Assembly: GCA_902362595.1 (NCBI GenBank)
Contig: CABIXF010000025.1
Location: 1-55,980 of the forward strand
DNA from: Bacteroidaceae bacterium
Lineage (GTDB): Bacteria > Bacteroidota > Bacteroidia > Bacteroidales > Bacteroidaceae
Direction of reading: 5' to 3'
Length of the DNA stretch: 55,980 nt
Part shown: piece by piece, positions 8,546-17,548 of the stretch
Position numbering within the stretch: the first letter of the stretch is position 1
How the letters are laid out: every line of letters starts with the position of its first letter
The notes under the pieces: model-generated
Seen by the model: only the letters and a program-made list of their open reading frames with translations
Database searches by the model: none
What the model was told of the DNA's origin: nothing
Translations under genes and position numbers: made by a program

Positions 8546-9832
8546 CTATTCCGTGTAAAAACGAATGGTACGTTCCAAAGAACGCTGACATACCGGACAG
8601 AACACCGGAGCTTCATTGATTTTCATCCGACATTCCGTAGTGGGACGATAAATTCCTTTTTTCGTATAACCGCCTCCTTCATACACACCGACTTTGGTAT
8701 AAATCAGCTTCTCGTCCGTCTGTGGTTTCGTCGGAATGGGAGTTCCCGGTTCTACCATGTCTTTCCACTTGTCCTCAAAGTGTACCAGTGTAGTGATATT
8801 CGGTTCCCACGGCTCCACACTGTAAGGATACAACGGACTCGGTGCCTCATCGTATGCATATTCGTCGGCCAAGCCTCCGAAGCTGTGTCCAAACTCATGC
8901 ACGACTACCGGGCGGAACATGGAATGATGCGCCGTAGTCAATGTATAGGAATTATAGATTCCTCCTCCCCCATACGTATCTGTATTGGCCAGGATGATGA
9001 TATGCTCATAAGGAATACCCGCCAGCCAGTTGTGAATGGCTTTCACACTCCGTGTAGTCAGGTAACGGTCGGAATAGAAGGTATCAAAATGCGAGCTGAC
9101 TGCCGTGGTCTTCCACTCATTGTTTCGCGGAATGCTGACCCCGCTGTCTTTCGACTCACTGAAAACAGCCACAATATTAAACCGGTCTTTCAGTTTCTTG
9201 AACGGTTCATGATCGAACAAAGACTCGCAGGCTATCTCGGCATCCTTGTAGAACAATTCTTCATCCTTTGCCGAATAACCCTCCGCCATAATGGCCACAT
9301 CGATACATTTCTCTGAAGAACCACCTTTCCATAAATAACGGTGAGGCGTCAAATTACCTGTGCCCCGCTGGTGAATCAGAATATCCTTTGGATTGACCTC
9401 GTGTGTCAAGGTCGCACTGGGCTTTTGGTACACATCTTTCAAAGTCACGGTAATCTCGGCCGGCTGTTTGGGATAAGGCACCAAGAACGTATTCTCAAAT
9501 CCGCGAGTCACGACCTTGGCTTCCTGCTCTCCAAGCCATTCCTGAAACAGACTGGAAAAAGAAGTCCGGTAAATAACCTTTCCCGTGGCCTTGTCTTTCA
9601 TGGTGATTTCGCCATTTCCCGCCAACGGAAGTTCTGACAAATGTGTATGTCGGCCCGCCCACTGAGGAAGCGAAGACAACTCATCCAAGCAGATATCCTG
9701 CTTGTCGGCATTCCCCATAAATATATAATCCAACCGAAGGGTTTTATCAATAAAATAATCATCGAAATTCTGTGCGAAAGCATTTCCGCAAAGTGACAAT
9801 CCAAGTGTGAGAATCCATAGTGTCTTTTTCAT
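8546..9832 (-). CDS. Secreted M64-family metallopeptidase (IgA-peptidase-like)
   Basis: A 428-residue secreted zinc peptidase. A signal peptide ends at about residue 20 (CGNAFA-QN). An N-terminal beta domain spans about 20-170 and an M64 catalytic domain about 175-425. The zinc motif is HEFGHSFGGLADEY, with His312, Glu313, His316 and the family's third ligand Asp323. Cysteines sit in the C-terminal FCPVCQRS. M64 was named from a Clostridium ramosum IgA peptidase; Bacteroides homologues are common, but IgA cleavage is not shown for them. A minus-strand -7 box lies at 9852-9859. Confidence 0.92.
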   Translation of the reverse strand: MKKTLWILTLGLSLCGNAFAQNFDDYFIDKTLRLDYIFMGNADKQDICLDELSSLPQWAGRHTHLSELPLAGNGEITMKDKATGKVIYRTSFSSLFQEWLGEQEAKVVTRGFENTFLVPYPKQPAEITVTLKDVYQKPSATLTHEVNPKDILIHQRGTGNLTPHRYLWKGGSSEKCIDVAIMAEGYSAKDEELFYKDAEIACESLFDHEPFKKLKDRFNIVAVFSESKDSGVSIPRNNEWKTTAVSSHFDTFYSDRYLTTRSVKAIHNWLAGIPYEHIIILANTDTYGGGGIYNSYTLTTAHHSMFRPVVVHEFGHSFGGLADEYAYDEAPSPLYPYSVEPWEPNITTLVHFEDKWKDMVEPGTPIPTKPQTDEKLIYTKVGVYEGGGYTKKGIYRPTTECRMKINEAPVFCPVCQRSLERTIRFYTE

Positions 9833-9851
9833 ATATCTTCAATTTTTCCCA

Positions 9852-9859
9852 CAAAAATA
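9852..9859 (-). promoter_or_regulatory. -7 promoter element for the M64 peptidase
   Basis: TATTTTTG on the minus strand matches TAnnTTTG, 20 bp upstream of the ATG at 9832. The terminator of the upstream receptor operon lies just before it. Confidence 0.55.
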
Positions 9860-9912
9860 GCGATTTGTCTTATTTCACACAATTCTTGTAACAAGAAAGC
9901 GAGCTTTCATAC

Positions 9913-9945
9913 AAAAAAAGCGGTGCCTTGACAAAAGACACCGCT
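9913..9945 (-). terminator. Intrinsic terminator of the receptor operon
   Basis: On the minus strand AGCGGTGTCTT pairs with AAGGCACCGCT (one G-T pair) around a five-base loop, followed by seven T. It begins 24 bp after the receptor stop at 9969. Confidence 0.88.
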
Positions 9946-9968
9946 GAAAAGACTATTTTATCCGTTCA

Positions 9969-12275
9969 TCAATTGAAGAACTTGATGCCAATAAAGTAGG
10001 TACGAGGCTGAGTAGGACCATAGAAATACTTCGAATCACGCTTTCCTCCCTTGTCCAAATCTTTCTGGAACGCATTGAAGATGTTCTGTACCCCTCCGTT
10101 CAACTGCAACTTCAGATGATCGTTCAATACAAACGTATAGTTCAACTTCAGATTGAAGTCCATGAAATCGGGCGTGCGCTCCAAGCGGTCCTTTTCAATA
10201 TACCCTGCAAAGTGAGGCACAATCATCCGGCCTGTATAGACGCCCGAAAGAGAGAAATCAAAATTCTTACAGGGTGCAGAACTGAAGGTGAAATATCCGT
10301 AATAGTCCGGTGTACGCGGCATACGCTTGATGGCTGCCACATCTTCATCCTCACTCCATCTCACAGCCTCCGTATAACGGCTGCGCTGTACAGTAAAGCC
10401 TAACTGCAACTGGGCTTCCTTACCATGTGCAATCTTATAGTCAATATTGGCTCCATACACCCGGGCACCGTTTCCATTCCGGCGTTCCTGCACGGAAGTA
10501 CCTGAAACAGGATCTGTCCCTATACTTTCCAAATAGAACACATCATTCAAAGCCGTGTAAAACCCTTCTATAAGCAGGTTCGACTGGAAATGTCCAAAAT
10601 TGGCTGTCCAGTCAATCGATCCGCTGAAGCTGTTGGAATGTTCAGGCTTCAGGCCTTTGGCCAACCGGACTTCCATCGCTTCACCTCCCACGGCTGCCAC
10701 GTGCAAATCTTCATCGTAAGCCTGAGGGGCACGGAAACCTGTCGACCAAGTCAAACGTCCCTGAAGCTTGTCGGAAGGTTTCCAAAGCGCATTGACGCGC
10801 GGACTGAAAATCACCTTGTCTACCAAATTATGCTTGTCCAACCGGAATCCGGCCAGAATCGTGAAATAGTCCAGTTTCCATTCATTCTGCACAAATCCAC
10901 TGGCAATCTTGACATCCTGCCGCAAGTCACGCTGGTAACCCGTCATCACATCGTGCAAGGAATTATACTGATATTCCACTCCTCCCGTAAAAGTAGCCGG
11001 AGAAAACAGACAGTTATCCATATTGCCCACATACATGGCTCCTCCCACGGCTGTCAAGTCCTTAGTTTTTCCGTATGCATTCAAAGCCTCCTCTGCCCCA
11101 TAATAACTGTTGCGGTCGATATGCTGAGCCGAAGCATAGATAGAAAGTTTATGCTTGTATTCGTTGAAAAACACATCGTACGTCAAACCTCCACTGTTGA
11201 TGATGTGCTTGGTCTGCTCCGTGATGTCCGTTTCGTGCGGCTGCAAATCGAACTTATTACCGCCACGACGGAACTCGTTCGTCGTGTGATATTCCAGACT
11301 GATGCGGCTGAACTGAGTGGGACGATAATAAGCCCGCAACCCGAAAGTATTCATATTAAGTTTTCCCAATTCAGAGAACCCGTCTCCATCCGCATCATAC
11401 GGATTACGGTTACGGTACGACTGATACAGCGCAATACCGTACGAGTTATCGGACGAAACGAGTGAGGCATTGGCTCCCATGTATTGCTCCCATACCTTTC
11501 CGTTCAGGTTCGACATCGTAGAAGCCACCTGAAACGAATTGCGTACCGGATCTTTGGTAATGATGTTGATGGTACCTCCCACGGCATTGGCCCCGAACAA
11601 GGCAGAACCTCCGCCACGTACCACTTCCACCCGCTCAATCATGTTGGTCGGTATCTGTTCCAGTCCATACACCCCCGACAACGCACTCATCACCGGACGA
11701 CTGTTAATCAGAATCTGTGAATAAGGTCCCTCCAGCCCATTGATACGCACCTGAGGGAAACCGCAATTCTGACAATTGTTTTCTACCCGCAATCCCGACT
11801 GATAACTCAATGATTTAGCCAGGTTGGTCGAGTTGACAATCTCAAACAGTTTGTTGTTCATCACATTGACCACCACCGGAGCCACTTTCCGGCTGGTTTC
11901 ATTCCGGTTGGCCGAAACCACCACCTCATCCGTCATAATGGATTCTTCTTCCATGACAAAATGCATGTCGACCACGAAATCCTTGCTGACCGTCACCTTC
12001 TTTATCTGCGTGGCATAACCCATTATCTGCACCTTCACGGAATATTCTCCTTCCGGAACTTTCTTGAAACGGAAATAACCTTCTCCGTCTGTCACGGTAC
12101 CTTCACCGGTTTCCACTACCAACACGGCCGCATAAGGCAAACCTGCCTCCGAACCCTTTTCAATCACATGCCCCACAATGGCATTTCCCTCTTTGACGGG
12201 ACCTTCTGCGTAAGCATACGCATAGCTGACGAGAGTGCATACCACTCCCATCCACAAATTGATATATTTTTTCAT
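9969..12275 (-). CDS. TonB-dependent receptor with carboxypeptidase-regulatory-like N-domain
   Basis: A 768-residue outer-membrane receptor. After a signal peptide (about 1-23) comes a CarboxypepD_reg-like domain (about 31-115: IVGHVIEKGSEAGLPYAAVLV). The plug domain (about 130-240) has the segments QILINSRPV and GGGSALFGANAVGGTINI. A long beta-barrel ends in YFIGIKFFN. The plug carries an unusual CxxC in VENNCQNCGF (Cys168, Cys171), a feature of a receptor subgroup often assumed to take up metal or metal chelates. It is last in a minus-strand run behind a small His-rich membrane protein (49 bp gap) and a 5'-nucleotidase-type enzyme. Receptor identity is firm; a metal substrate is inference. 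Confidence 0.93.
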   Translation of the reverse strand: MKKYINLWMGVVCTLVSYAYAYAEGPVKEGNAIVGHVIEKGSEAGLPYAAVLVVETGEGTVTDGEGYFRFKKVPEGEYSVKVQIMGYATQIKKVTVSKDFVVDMHFVMEEESIMTDEVVVSANRNETSRKVAPVVVNVMNNKLFEIVNSTNLAKSLSYQSGLRVENNCQNCGFPQVRINGLEGPYSQILINSRPVMSALSGVYGLEQIPTNMIERVEVVRGGGSALFGANAVGGTINIITKDPVRNSFQVASTMSNLNGKVWEQYMGANASLVSSDNSYGIALYQSYRNRNPYDADGDGFSELGKLNMNTFGLRAYYRPTQFSRISLEYHTTNEFRRGGNKFDLQPHETDITEQTKHIINSGGLTYDVFFNEYKHKLSIYASAQHIDRNSYYGAEEALNAYGKTKDLTAVGGAMYVGNMDNCLFSPATFTGGVEYQYNSLHDVMTGYQRDLRQDVKIASGFVQNEWKLDYFTILAGFRLDKHNLVDKVIFSPRVNALWKPSDKLQGRLTWSTGFRAPQAYDEDLHVAAVGGEAMEVRLAKGLKPEHSNSFSGSIDWTANFGHFQSNLLIEGFYTALNDVFYLESIGTDPVSGTSVQERRNGNGARVYGANIDYKIAHGKEAQLQLGFTVQRSRYTEAVRWSEDEDVAAIKRMPRTPDYYGYFTFSSAPCKNFDFSLSGVYTGRMIVPHFAGYIEKDRLERTPDFMDFNLKLNYTFVLNDHLKLQLNGGVQNIFNAFQKDLDKGGKRDSKYFYGPTQPRTYFIGIKFFN

Positions 12276-12324
12276 TAATTGCTCCTAAAATATTCATACT
12301 AAGTTCTTCAAATCTCCAATAGAA

Positions 12325-12666
12325 CTATCGTATGGGAGGAGCACGGAGATAAATTCCTGCCGCATAAGAAGACACGACAGGAGAGATTTCCAGTTTTTCC
12401 ACCAATGAATAAAGCACATACAGATTCGGAAGTTCCAAGTCTGTCTGCCCTGCTTCCAGAGAGTGAAAACCGGAAAGAAAATGAAGGGCCAGCGCCTGGC
12501 CGGCATTATGAGAGTGGGATTTCGTAAAAGGATGCGAGTGCACAAGTATCACCCCGTTCACCACATGCACATGGGCAAACAGGGCCGTGGTGGCATAATA
12601 GGAGGCAAACAAGATTGCCAGTCCACATGCCACTGTCCGTAGATACCTGCGGAGACCTCTATACAT
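12325..12666 (-). CDS. Small His-rich membrane protein upstream of the receptor
   Basis: A 113-residue protein of no named function. A basic N-terminus is followed by one hydrophobic helix (about 12-31). Then comes a histidine cluster with alternating spacing: His32, 34, 43, 45, 51 and 53, and further His62 and 68. This resembles a metal-binding loop exposed just outside the inner membrane. The C-terminal half is predicted soluble and ends in LRAPPIR. It lies 24 bp after the phosphatase and 49 bp before the CxxC receptor. Metal capture or sensing for the receptor's cargo is a reasonable inference, unproven. Confidence 0.75.
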   Translation of the reverse strand: MYRGLRRYLRTVACGLAILFASYYATTALFAHVHVVNGVILVHSHPFTKSHSHNAGQALALHFLSGFHSLEAGQTDLELPNLYVLYSLVEKLEISPVVSSYAAGIYLRAPPIR

Positions 12667-12690
12667 TTCCCTATCGATTAATTATGAATA

Positions 12691-14439
12691 TTAATTTTTA
12701 TCAGTTCCAAACAAAAGCTTGTAATCGCGCCGTGCTGCCGGAACGGTCCATTCTTCCGGAATAAACTTCCACTGGTTCAGCGGCTTCGGATCCAGCACCT
12801 TAACTTCCTCAATCCGTTTCATCAAGTAATAACGCAAATCCTTATCGGTAGAGAAAATAATGCGCTTTGACAGTTCTGCTTTGGGAATACCCGCCCCTTT
12901 GGTCAGCAAATCACCTCCCCCGTTTCCACGGTAAGAATTGACTGCCACCTTGTATTGCTTATCCAAATCAAAAGGCTTTCCGTCGGCCATACGCTCGATG
13001 GTAATTCTTTCGCCACGCGGTTTAGTCACATCCACCGTATAAATAATGCCTGCCGCAGAATCAAAGTTGAAGCTGGGATTCCGGAAACGCCCGAATCCAT
13101 TGTCCTTCTCGTTCAGCAGCAACAAATGGTCATCAGCCGATTTCATCTGGTTCACCCAGAGATCGTACGACATTTCCAGGAAGTTCTTCACCTCTTTTCC
13201 GGAAAGCAACATGGTATACAGCATGTTCTCAAACTTATACAAGTTGAACATGTCGCTCACACAGATATCTCCTTTCTGGATTTCCGCATAAGCCGACAGC
13301 GGGGCACAGAAAGAAATATCTGCCCCGGTAATATCCAGCTGCAACTGATGAATCAGGTCGATAAAGGCAGAAGGACCAAAGAAGGCATCCTTCGAAGAAA
13401 TAGTATGTTCTATCCGTCCGATTTTCCGCGAAACAAAATTCAAGGTAGTCTCATACTGCTCCTGGAATGTATTCATGAAATCTGAATCCACTGCATACGC
13501 ATTCATATTCACCAGCTTACCTTCCACTTGTTTGGAGACCACTTTTCCATCCTGCTTCTGCACCGTAAAGGTTACCTCTGAAAGCACTTTTGCCGTATTG
13601 GCCGGGTCTATCAACAGCACAGAATCGCCTTTCACATTGGCCACCCTTTCATTCCAGCGGGTATGGTCATGTCCCATGAAAATCACGTCAAACCCTGGTA
13701 CGTTTTTAGCCACTTCGGCCGATTCATTTTCAATGGCATTGTCCAAACGGTTTCCTTCCGGTCCCGCATGGAACAAACCAATCAGGATGTCCGGATGTTC
13801 CTTTTCCTGGATTTCCTTTACCCATTTTTCCGCACAAGCCCTCATGCTTTCAAAACGCAACCCGCTCCACAGCTGTTCGGGCAGCCAGGAAGGTATGGCC
13901 GGAGTAATCATGCCGAGGATGGCAATCTTCACCCCGTCCCGTTCCATCACCTGATAAGGCTTCAGATACGGACGACCTGTCTTAACATCGATAATGTTGG
14001 CACCCAACACCGGAAACTCACACTGTTTCACCCAACGGTCGTACACGGCGTGCCCAGTTTCCACATCATGGTTACCCATGTTGCCCACATCGTAACGCAT
14101 ATAGTTCAACATGGCGGCGCATACATGCACCGAGGTAGTATCCATATAATTATAGTAATAGGCCACCGGCTGTCCCTGAAGAATATCACCGTTATCCATC
14201 AGGATGACATTCTGCCCGTATTGTTCCCGCTGCTCCTTCACGTAGGAAAACACACGAGCCAGGCTGCCCTTCATCTGTTTATTCTGAATAAAATCATAAG
14301 GAAAATAACAACCATGCACATCACTGGTTTCCAAAAATTTCAGTGTCACGGTCTGACTGTCGGCTGCACACAACTGCAAGTGACTCATGCCCCACAAAGT
14401 GATCAGGCTAATAATAAAATAGATTGGTCTAGTCTTCAT
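12691..14439 (-). CDS. Bifunctional metallophosphatase/5'-nucleotidase, secreted
   Basis: A 582-residue periplasmic or surface enzyme of the UshA/CpdB family, which hydrolyses nucleotides or 2',3'-cyclic nucleotides. Metal ligands are visible in ETSDVHGCY, DNGDILQGQP, GNMGNHDVETG and FMGHDHTRW. The C-terminal substrate-binding domain (about 340-545) includes VNSYRGNGGGDLL. The start at 14439 (MKTRPIYF) was preferred to 14451. It gives a cleaner signal peptide, and the -7 box at 14467-14474 would leave only about 10 nt of leader for the upstream ATG. First gene of the run that continues into the His-rich protein and the receptor. The true substrate cannot be told. Confidence 0.9.
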   Translation of the reverse strand: MKTRPIYFIISLITLWGMSHLQLCAADSQTVTLKFLETSDVHGCYFPYDFIQNKQMKGSLARVFSYVKEQREQYGQNVILMDNGDILQGQPVAYYYNYMDTTSVHVCAAMLNYMRYDVGNMGNHDVETGHAVYDRWVKQCEFPVLGANIIDVKTGRPYLKPYQVMERDGVKIAILGMITPAIPSWLPEQLWSGLRFESMRACAEKWVKEIQEKEHPDILIGLFHAGPEGNRLDNAIENESAEVAKNVPGFDVIFMGHDHTRWNERVANVKGDSVLLIDPANTAKVLSEVTFTVQKQDGKVVSKQVEGKLVNMNAYAVDSDFMNTFQEQYETTLNFVSRKIGRIEHTISSKDAFFGPSAFIDLIHQLQLDITGADISFCAPLSAYAEIQKGDICVSDMFNLYKFENMLYTMLLSGKEVKNFLEMSYDLWVNQMKSADDHLLLLNEKDNGFGRFRNPSFNFDSAAGIIYTVDVTKPRGERITIERMADGKPFDLDKQYKVAVNSYRGNGGGDLLTKGAGIPKAELSKRIIFSTDKDLRYYLMKRIEEVKVLDPKPLNQWKFIPEEWTVPAARRDYKLLFGTDKN

Positions 14440-14466
14440 TTTATCTGACATTGGTCATAACTGTTG

Positions 14467-14474
14467 CAAAGATA
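14467..14474 (-). promoter_or_regulatory. -7 promoter element for the 5'-nucleotidase/receptor run
   Basis: TATCTTTG on the minus strand is a full TAnnTTTG match. Transcription would start near 14461, supporting the downstream ATG at 14439. It diverges from the tex promoter at 14564. Confidence 0.65.
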
Positions 14475-14563
14475 CGAGAACTTCCCGATATTCCACCAGA
14501 ATACTTCCTAAAATACTAAAAAACGAAAGGCCGTTCCACACTACGATTTTCCCATTTTTTCAC

Positions 14564-14571
14564 TACTTTTG
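14564..14571 (+). promoter_or_regulatory. -7 promoter element for tex
   Basis: TACTTTTG matches TAnnTTTG, 28 bp upstream of the tex ATG at 14600. Confidence 0.65.
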
Positions 14572-14599
14572 CAAACAATATAACTCAACCACATTTTAC

Positions 14600-16738
14600 A
14601 TGGAAGATTTCAGTCGGATGATTGCCGCCGAGCTTAAACTGCCGGAACATCGCATCGCCCACACACTCAAGCTGCTCCAGGGAGGAGCTACCATTCCATT
14701 TATCAGCCGCTACCGGAAAGAAGCTACCGGAGGGTTGGATGAAGTACAGATAGGAGACATTCAAACAAGATATGAAAAACTGTGTGACCTGTCCAAGCGG
14801 AAAGAGACCGTACTTTCCACCATTGAGGAACAAGGGAAACTGACACCGGAACTGAAAGCGCGCATCACCGCCTGCTGGAACGCGACTGAACTGGAAGACA
14901 TTTACCTTCCTTTCAAGCCCAAACGGAAAACCAGGGCAGAGGCCGCACGGGCCAAAGGACTGGAACCGCTGGCCCTGCTGCTGATGATGCAGAAAGAAAA
15001 CAACCTCAGCACCAAAGTGCGTACTTTTGTGAAAGGCGACGTGAGAGACGAGGAAGATGCCCTGAAAGGGGCCCGCGACATCCTGGCCGAACAAGTCAGT
15101 GAAGACGAACGTTCGCGCCACCTGATGCGCAACCAGTTCCAGCGACAGGCGATTATCCAAGCCAAAGTGGTGAAAGGAAAAGAATCGGAAGAAGCCTCCG
15201 CCAAGTACCGTGACTATTTTGATTTCAGTGAACCGCTCAAAAAATGCTCTTCCCATCGCCTGCTGGCGCTCCGCCGCGGAGAAGCAGAAGGCGTGTTGAA
15301 GGTGTCCATCTTCCCGGAAGACGAAGAAAGCTGCCACGACCGACTGCAAAGGCTATTCGTACGGACGAACAATGAATGTGGCCGTCAAGTGGAGGAAGCG
15401 GTATCCGATGCCTATAAACGGCTGCTGAAACCTGCCATCGAGACTGAATTTGCAGCCCTCAGCAAGGAAAAAGCCGACGAAGAGGCCATTCGTGTATTTG
15501 CAGAGAATCTCCGTCAGTTGCTGCTGGCCCCTCCGTTGGGACAAAAACGGGTCATGGGTATCGACCCCGGATTCCGTACCGGCTGCAAAGTGGTCTGTCT
15601 GGATGCCCAAGGTACACTTCTGCACAACGAAGCCATTTATCCCCACCCTCCCAAATCGGAATATGCACAGGCTGCACGCAAGCTCGTGAAACTGGTGGAA
15701 CAATATAAAATTGAAGCCATCGCCATTGGAAACGGTACGGCCAGCCGCGAAACGGAACAGTTTGTCACCAGTCAGCGCTACGACCGGGAAGCACAGGTAT
15801 TCGTGGTCAGTGAAGACGGAGCTTCCATTTATTCGGCGTCGAAAACAGCCCGCGAAGAATTTCCGAACTACGATGTCACAGTCCGTGGTGCCGTCTCCAT
15901 CGGCCGCCGCCTGATGGACCCGCTGGCCGAACTGGTCAAGATTGATGCCAAATCCATCGGAGTGGGACAGTACCAGCACGACGTAGACCAGACCAAACTG
16001 AAGGCGGCCCTCGACCATACAGTGGAAAGCTGTGTCAATCTGGTAGGTGTGAATGTCAATACGGCCAGCAAGCACTTGCTGACGTATGTGTCCGGTTTAG
16101 GCCCCACACTGGCACAGAACATCGTAGACTACCGCACGGCAAACGGCCCGTTCGAATCCCGCAAGCAACTGCTCAAGGTTCCGAGAATGGGAGCAAAGGC
16201 CTACGAACAGTGCGCCGGATTCCTCCGCATTCCACAGGCCCCCAACCCACTGGACAATTCGGCGGTACATCCGGAAAGCTACCCCATCGTGGAACAGATG
16301 GCAAAGGATTTGCATTGCAGTGTGAACGACCTGATGAAGGACAAGGAGCTGCACAGCAAAATTGACTTGAAGAAATACATCACCGATACCGTGGGCCTCC
16401 CTACCCTGACAGATATTCTTCAGGAACTGGACAAGCCCGGCCGAGACCCACGCCAGAAAATCCAGGTATTTGAATTCGACAAAAATGTACGCACGCTGGA
16501 CGACTTACAGGAAGGCATGGAACTGCCCGGCATCGTGACCAACATCACCAACTTCGGCTGTTTCGTCGATATCGGTATCAAGGAAAACGGGTTGGTGCAT
16601 GTTTCTCAACTGGCCGACCGTTTTGTCAGCGACCCGACCGAAGTGGTTCGCATCCACCAGCATGTACGGGTAAAAGTGCTGAGCATCGACCGTGAACGAA
16701 AACGCATCCAGCTCACCATGAAAGGATTAAACAAATAA
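14600..16738 (+). CDS. tex: Tex family RNA-binding transcription accessory protein
   Basis: A 712-residue cytoplasmic protein. An N-terminal helical domain (FISRYRKEATGGLDEVQI at about 34-51) is followed by a YqgF-like RNase H fold (VMGIDPGFRTGCKVVCLD at about 318-335). Next is a helix-hairpin-helix pair (VSGLGPTLAQNIVDYR), and a C-terminal S1 RNA-binding domain (about 636-710) contains GIVTNITNFGCFVDIGI. This is the standard Tex architecture, related to eukaryotic Spt6. Tex binds nucleic acid and affects transcription; the molecular role is not fully settled. nudC follows after 12 bp and a PBP after that, so the three are probably cotranscribed. Confidence 0.96.
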   Translation: MEDFSRMIAAELKLPEHRIAHTLKLLQGGATIPFISRYRKEATGGLDEVQIGDIQTRYEKLCDLSKRKETVLSTIEEQGKLTPELKARITACWNATELEDIYLPFKPKRKTRAEAARAKGLEPLALLLMMQKENNLSTKVRTFVKGDVRDEEDALKGARDILAEQVSEDERSRHLMRNQFQRQAIIQAKVVKGKESEEASAKYRDYFDFSEPLKKCSSHRLLALRRGEAEGVLKVSIFPEDEESCHDRLQRLFVRTNNECGRQVEEAVSDAYKRLLKPAIETEFAALSKEKADEEAIRVFAENLRQLLLAPPLGQKRVMGIDPGFRTGCKVVCLDAQGTLLHNEAIYPHPPKSEYAQAARKLVKLVEQYKIEAIAIGNGTASRETEQFVTSQRYDREAQVFVVSEDGASIYSASKTAREEFPNYDVTVRGAVSIGRRLMDPLAELVKIDAKSIGVGQYQHDVDQTKLKAALDHTVESCVNLVGVNVNTASKHLLTYVSGLGPTLAQNIVDYRTANGPFESRKQLLKVPRMGAKAYEQCAGFLRIPQAPNPLDNSAVHPESYPIVEQMAKDLHCSVNDLMKDKELHSKIDLKKYITDTVGLPTLTDILQELDKPGRDPRQKIQVFEFDKNVRTLDDLQEGMELPGIVTNITNFGCFVDIGIKENGLVHVSQLADRFVSDPTEVVRIHQHVRVKVLSIDRERKRIQLTMKGLNK

Positions 16739-16750
16739 GTACACAACAAC

Positions 16751-17548
16751 ATGAAACAAGATAATAAAGAACTGTGCGGCTGGTTTATTTTCTGTCAAGG
16801 CCAGCAGCTTTTGGTCGTAAAGGAAGGTGACAGGTTTCACATTCCTTATGCCACCGAACCTCCGGTAAGAGTCACTGCCGATACGACGATACATGCCATC
16901 GGAGAAATCCAGGGACACCCGGCCAAGGCGTACGCCCTCCCCCTTGAGGAGCTGAACGGAAAGGAGGATTCCTTTATTCCGACCGACTTACGGGCGTCTT
17001 ATGACATCCTCCCGCTGGAAGAATACCAGTGTGCCGGAAAGGCTTCCCAAATATTGACCTGGGACAAACAAAGCCGTTTCTGTCCGGCCTGCGGTACGCC
17101 CACGGAACAGACAGGGCCCATCACCAAACGCTGTCCTCACTGCGGACTGGAAATCTATCCGCGCATCTCTCCGGCTGTCATCGTACTGATTAAGAAAGGA
17201 GACAGCATATTGTTGGTTCACGCCCGTAATTTCCGGGGTACATTCAAAGGCCTGGTGGCCGGTTTTCTGGAACCGGGAGAAACCCTGGAAGAATGCGTTC
17301 TCCGCGAAGTGAGGGAAGAAACAGGCATCCGCATCAAGAACCTGACCTATTTCGGCAGTCAGCCCTGGCCTTACCCCAGCGGCATCATGGTAGGCTATTA
17401 TGCGGAATATGAGAGCGGCACCATCAAACTGCAAGACGAAGAGTTAAGTGCAGGCGACTTCTACAGCCGCGACCACCTGCCCGAAATACCCAAGAAACTG
17501 AGCATTGCCCGAAAACTGATTGATGCATGGTTAAACAACGAAATATGA
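16751..17548 (+). CDS. nudC: NAD(+)/NADH diphosphatase (NudC type Nudix hydrolase)
   Basis: A 265-residue Nudix enzyme that cleaves NADH and NAD+ to nicotinamide mononucleotide and AMP; E. coli NudC also removes NAD caps from RNA. The N-terminal NUDIX-like domain precedes a zinc ribbon (Cys111, Cys114 in FCPACG and a second pair in CPHCG). The Nudix box starts at Gly171: GFLEPGETLEE ... REVREETGI. The family-specific SQPWPYPSGIM motif follows, which separates NudC from other Nudix proteins. Its stop overlaps the start of the next gene in ATGA, indicating translational coupling to the PBP. Confidence 0.95.
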   Translation: MKQDNKELCGWFIFCQGQQLLVVKEGDRFHIPYATEPPVRVTADTTIHAIGEIQGHPAKAYALPLEELNGKEDSFIPTDLRASYDILPLEEYQCAGKASQILTWDKQSRFCPACGTPTEQTGPITKRCPHCGLEIYPRISPAVIVLIKKGDSILLVHARNFRGTFKGLVAGFLEPGETLEECVLREVREETGIRIKNLTYFGSQPWPYPSGIMVGYYAEYESGTIKLQDEELSAGDFYSRDHLPEIPKKLSIARKLIDAWLNNEI

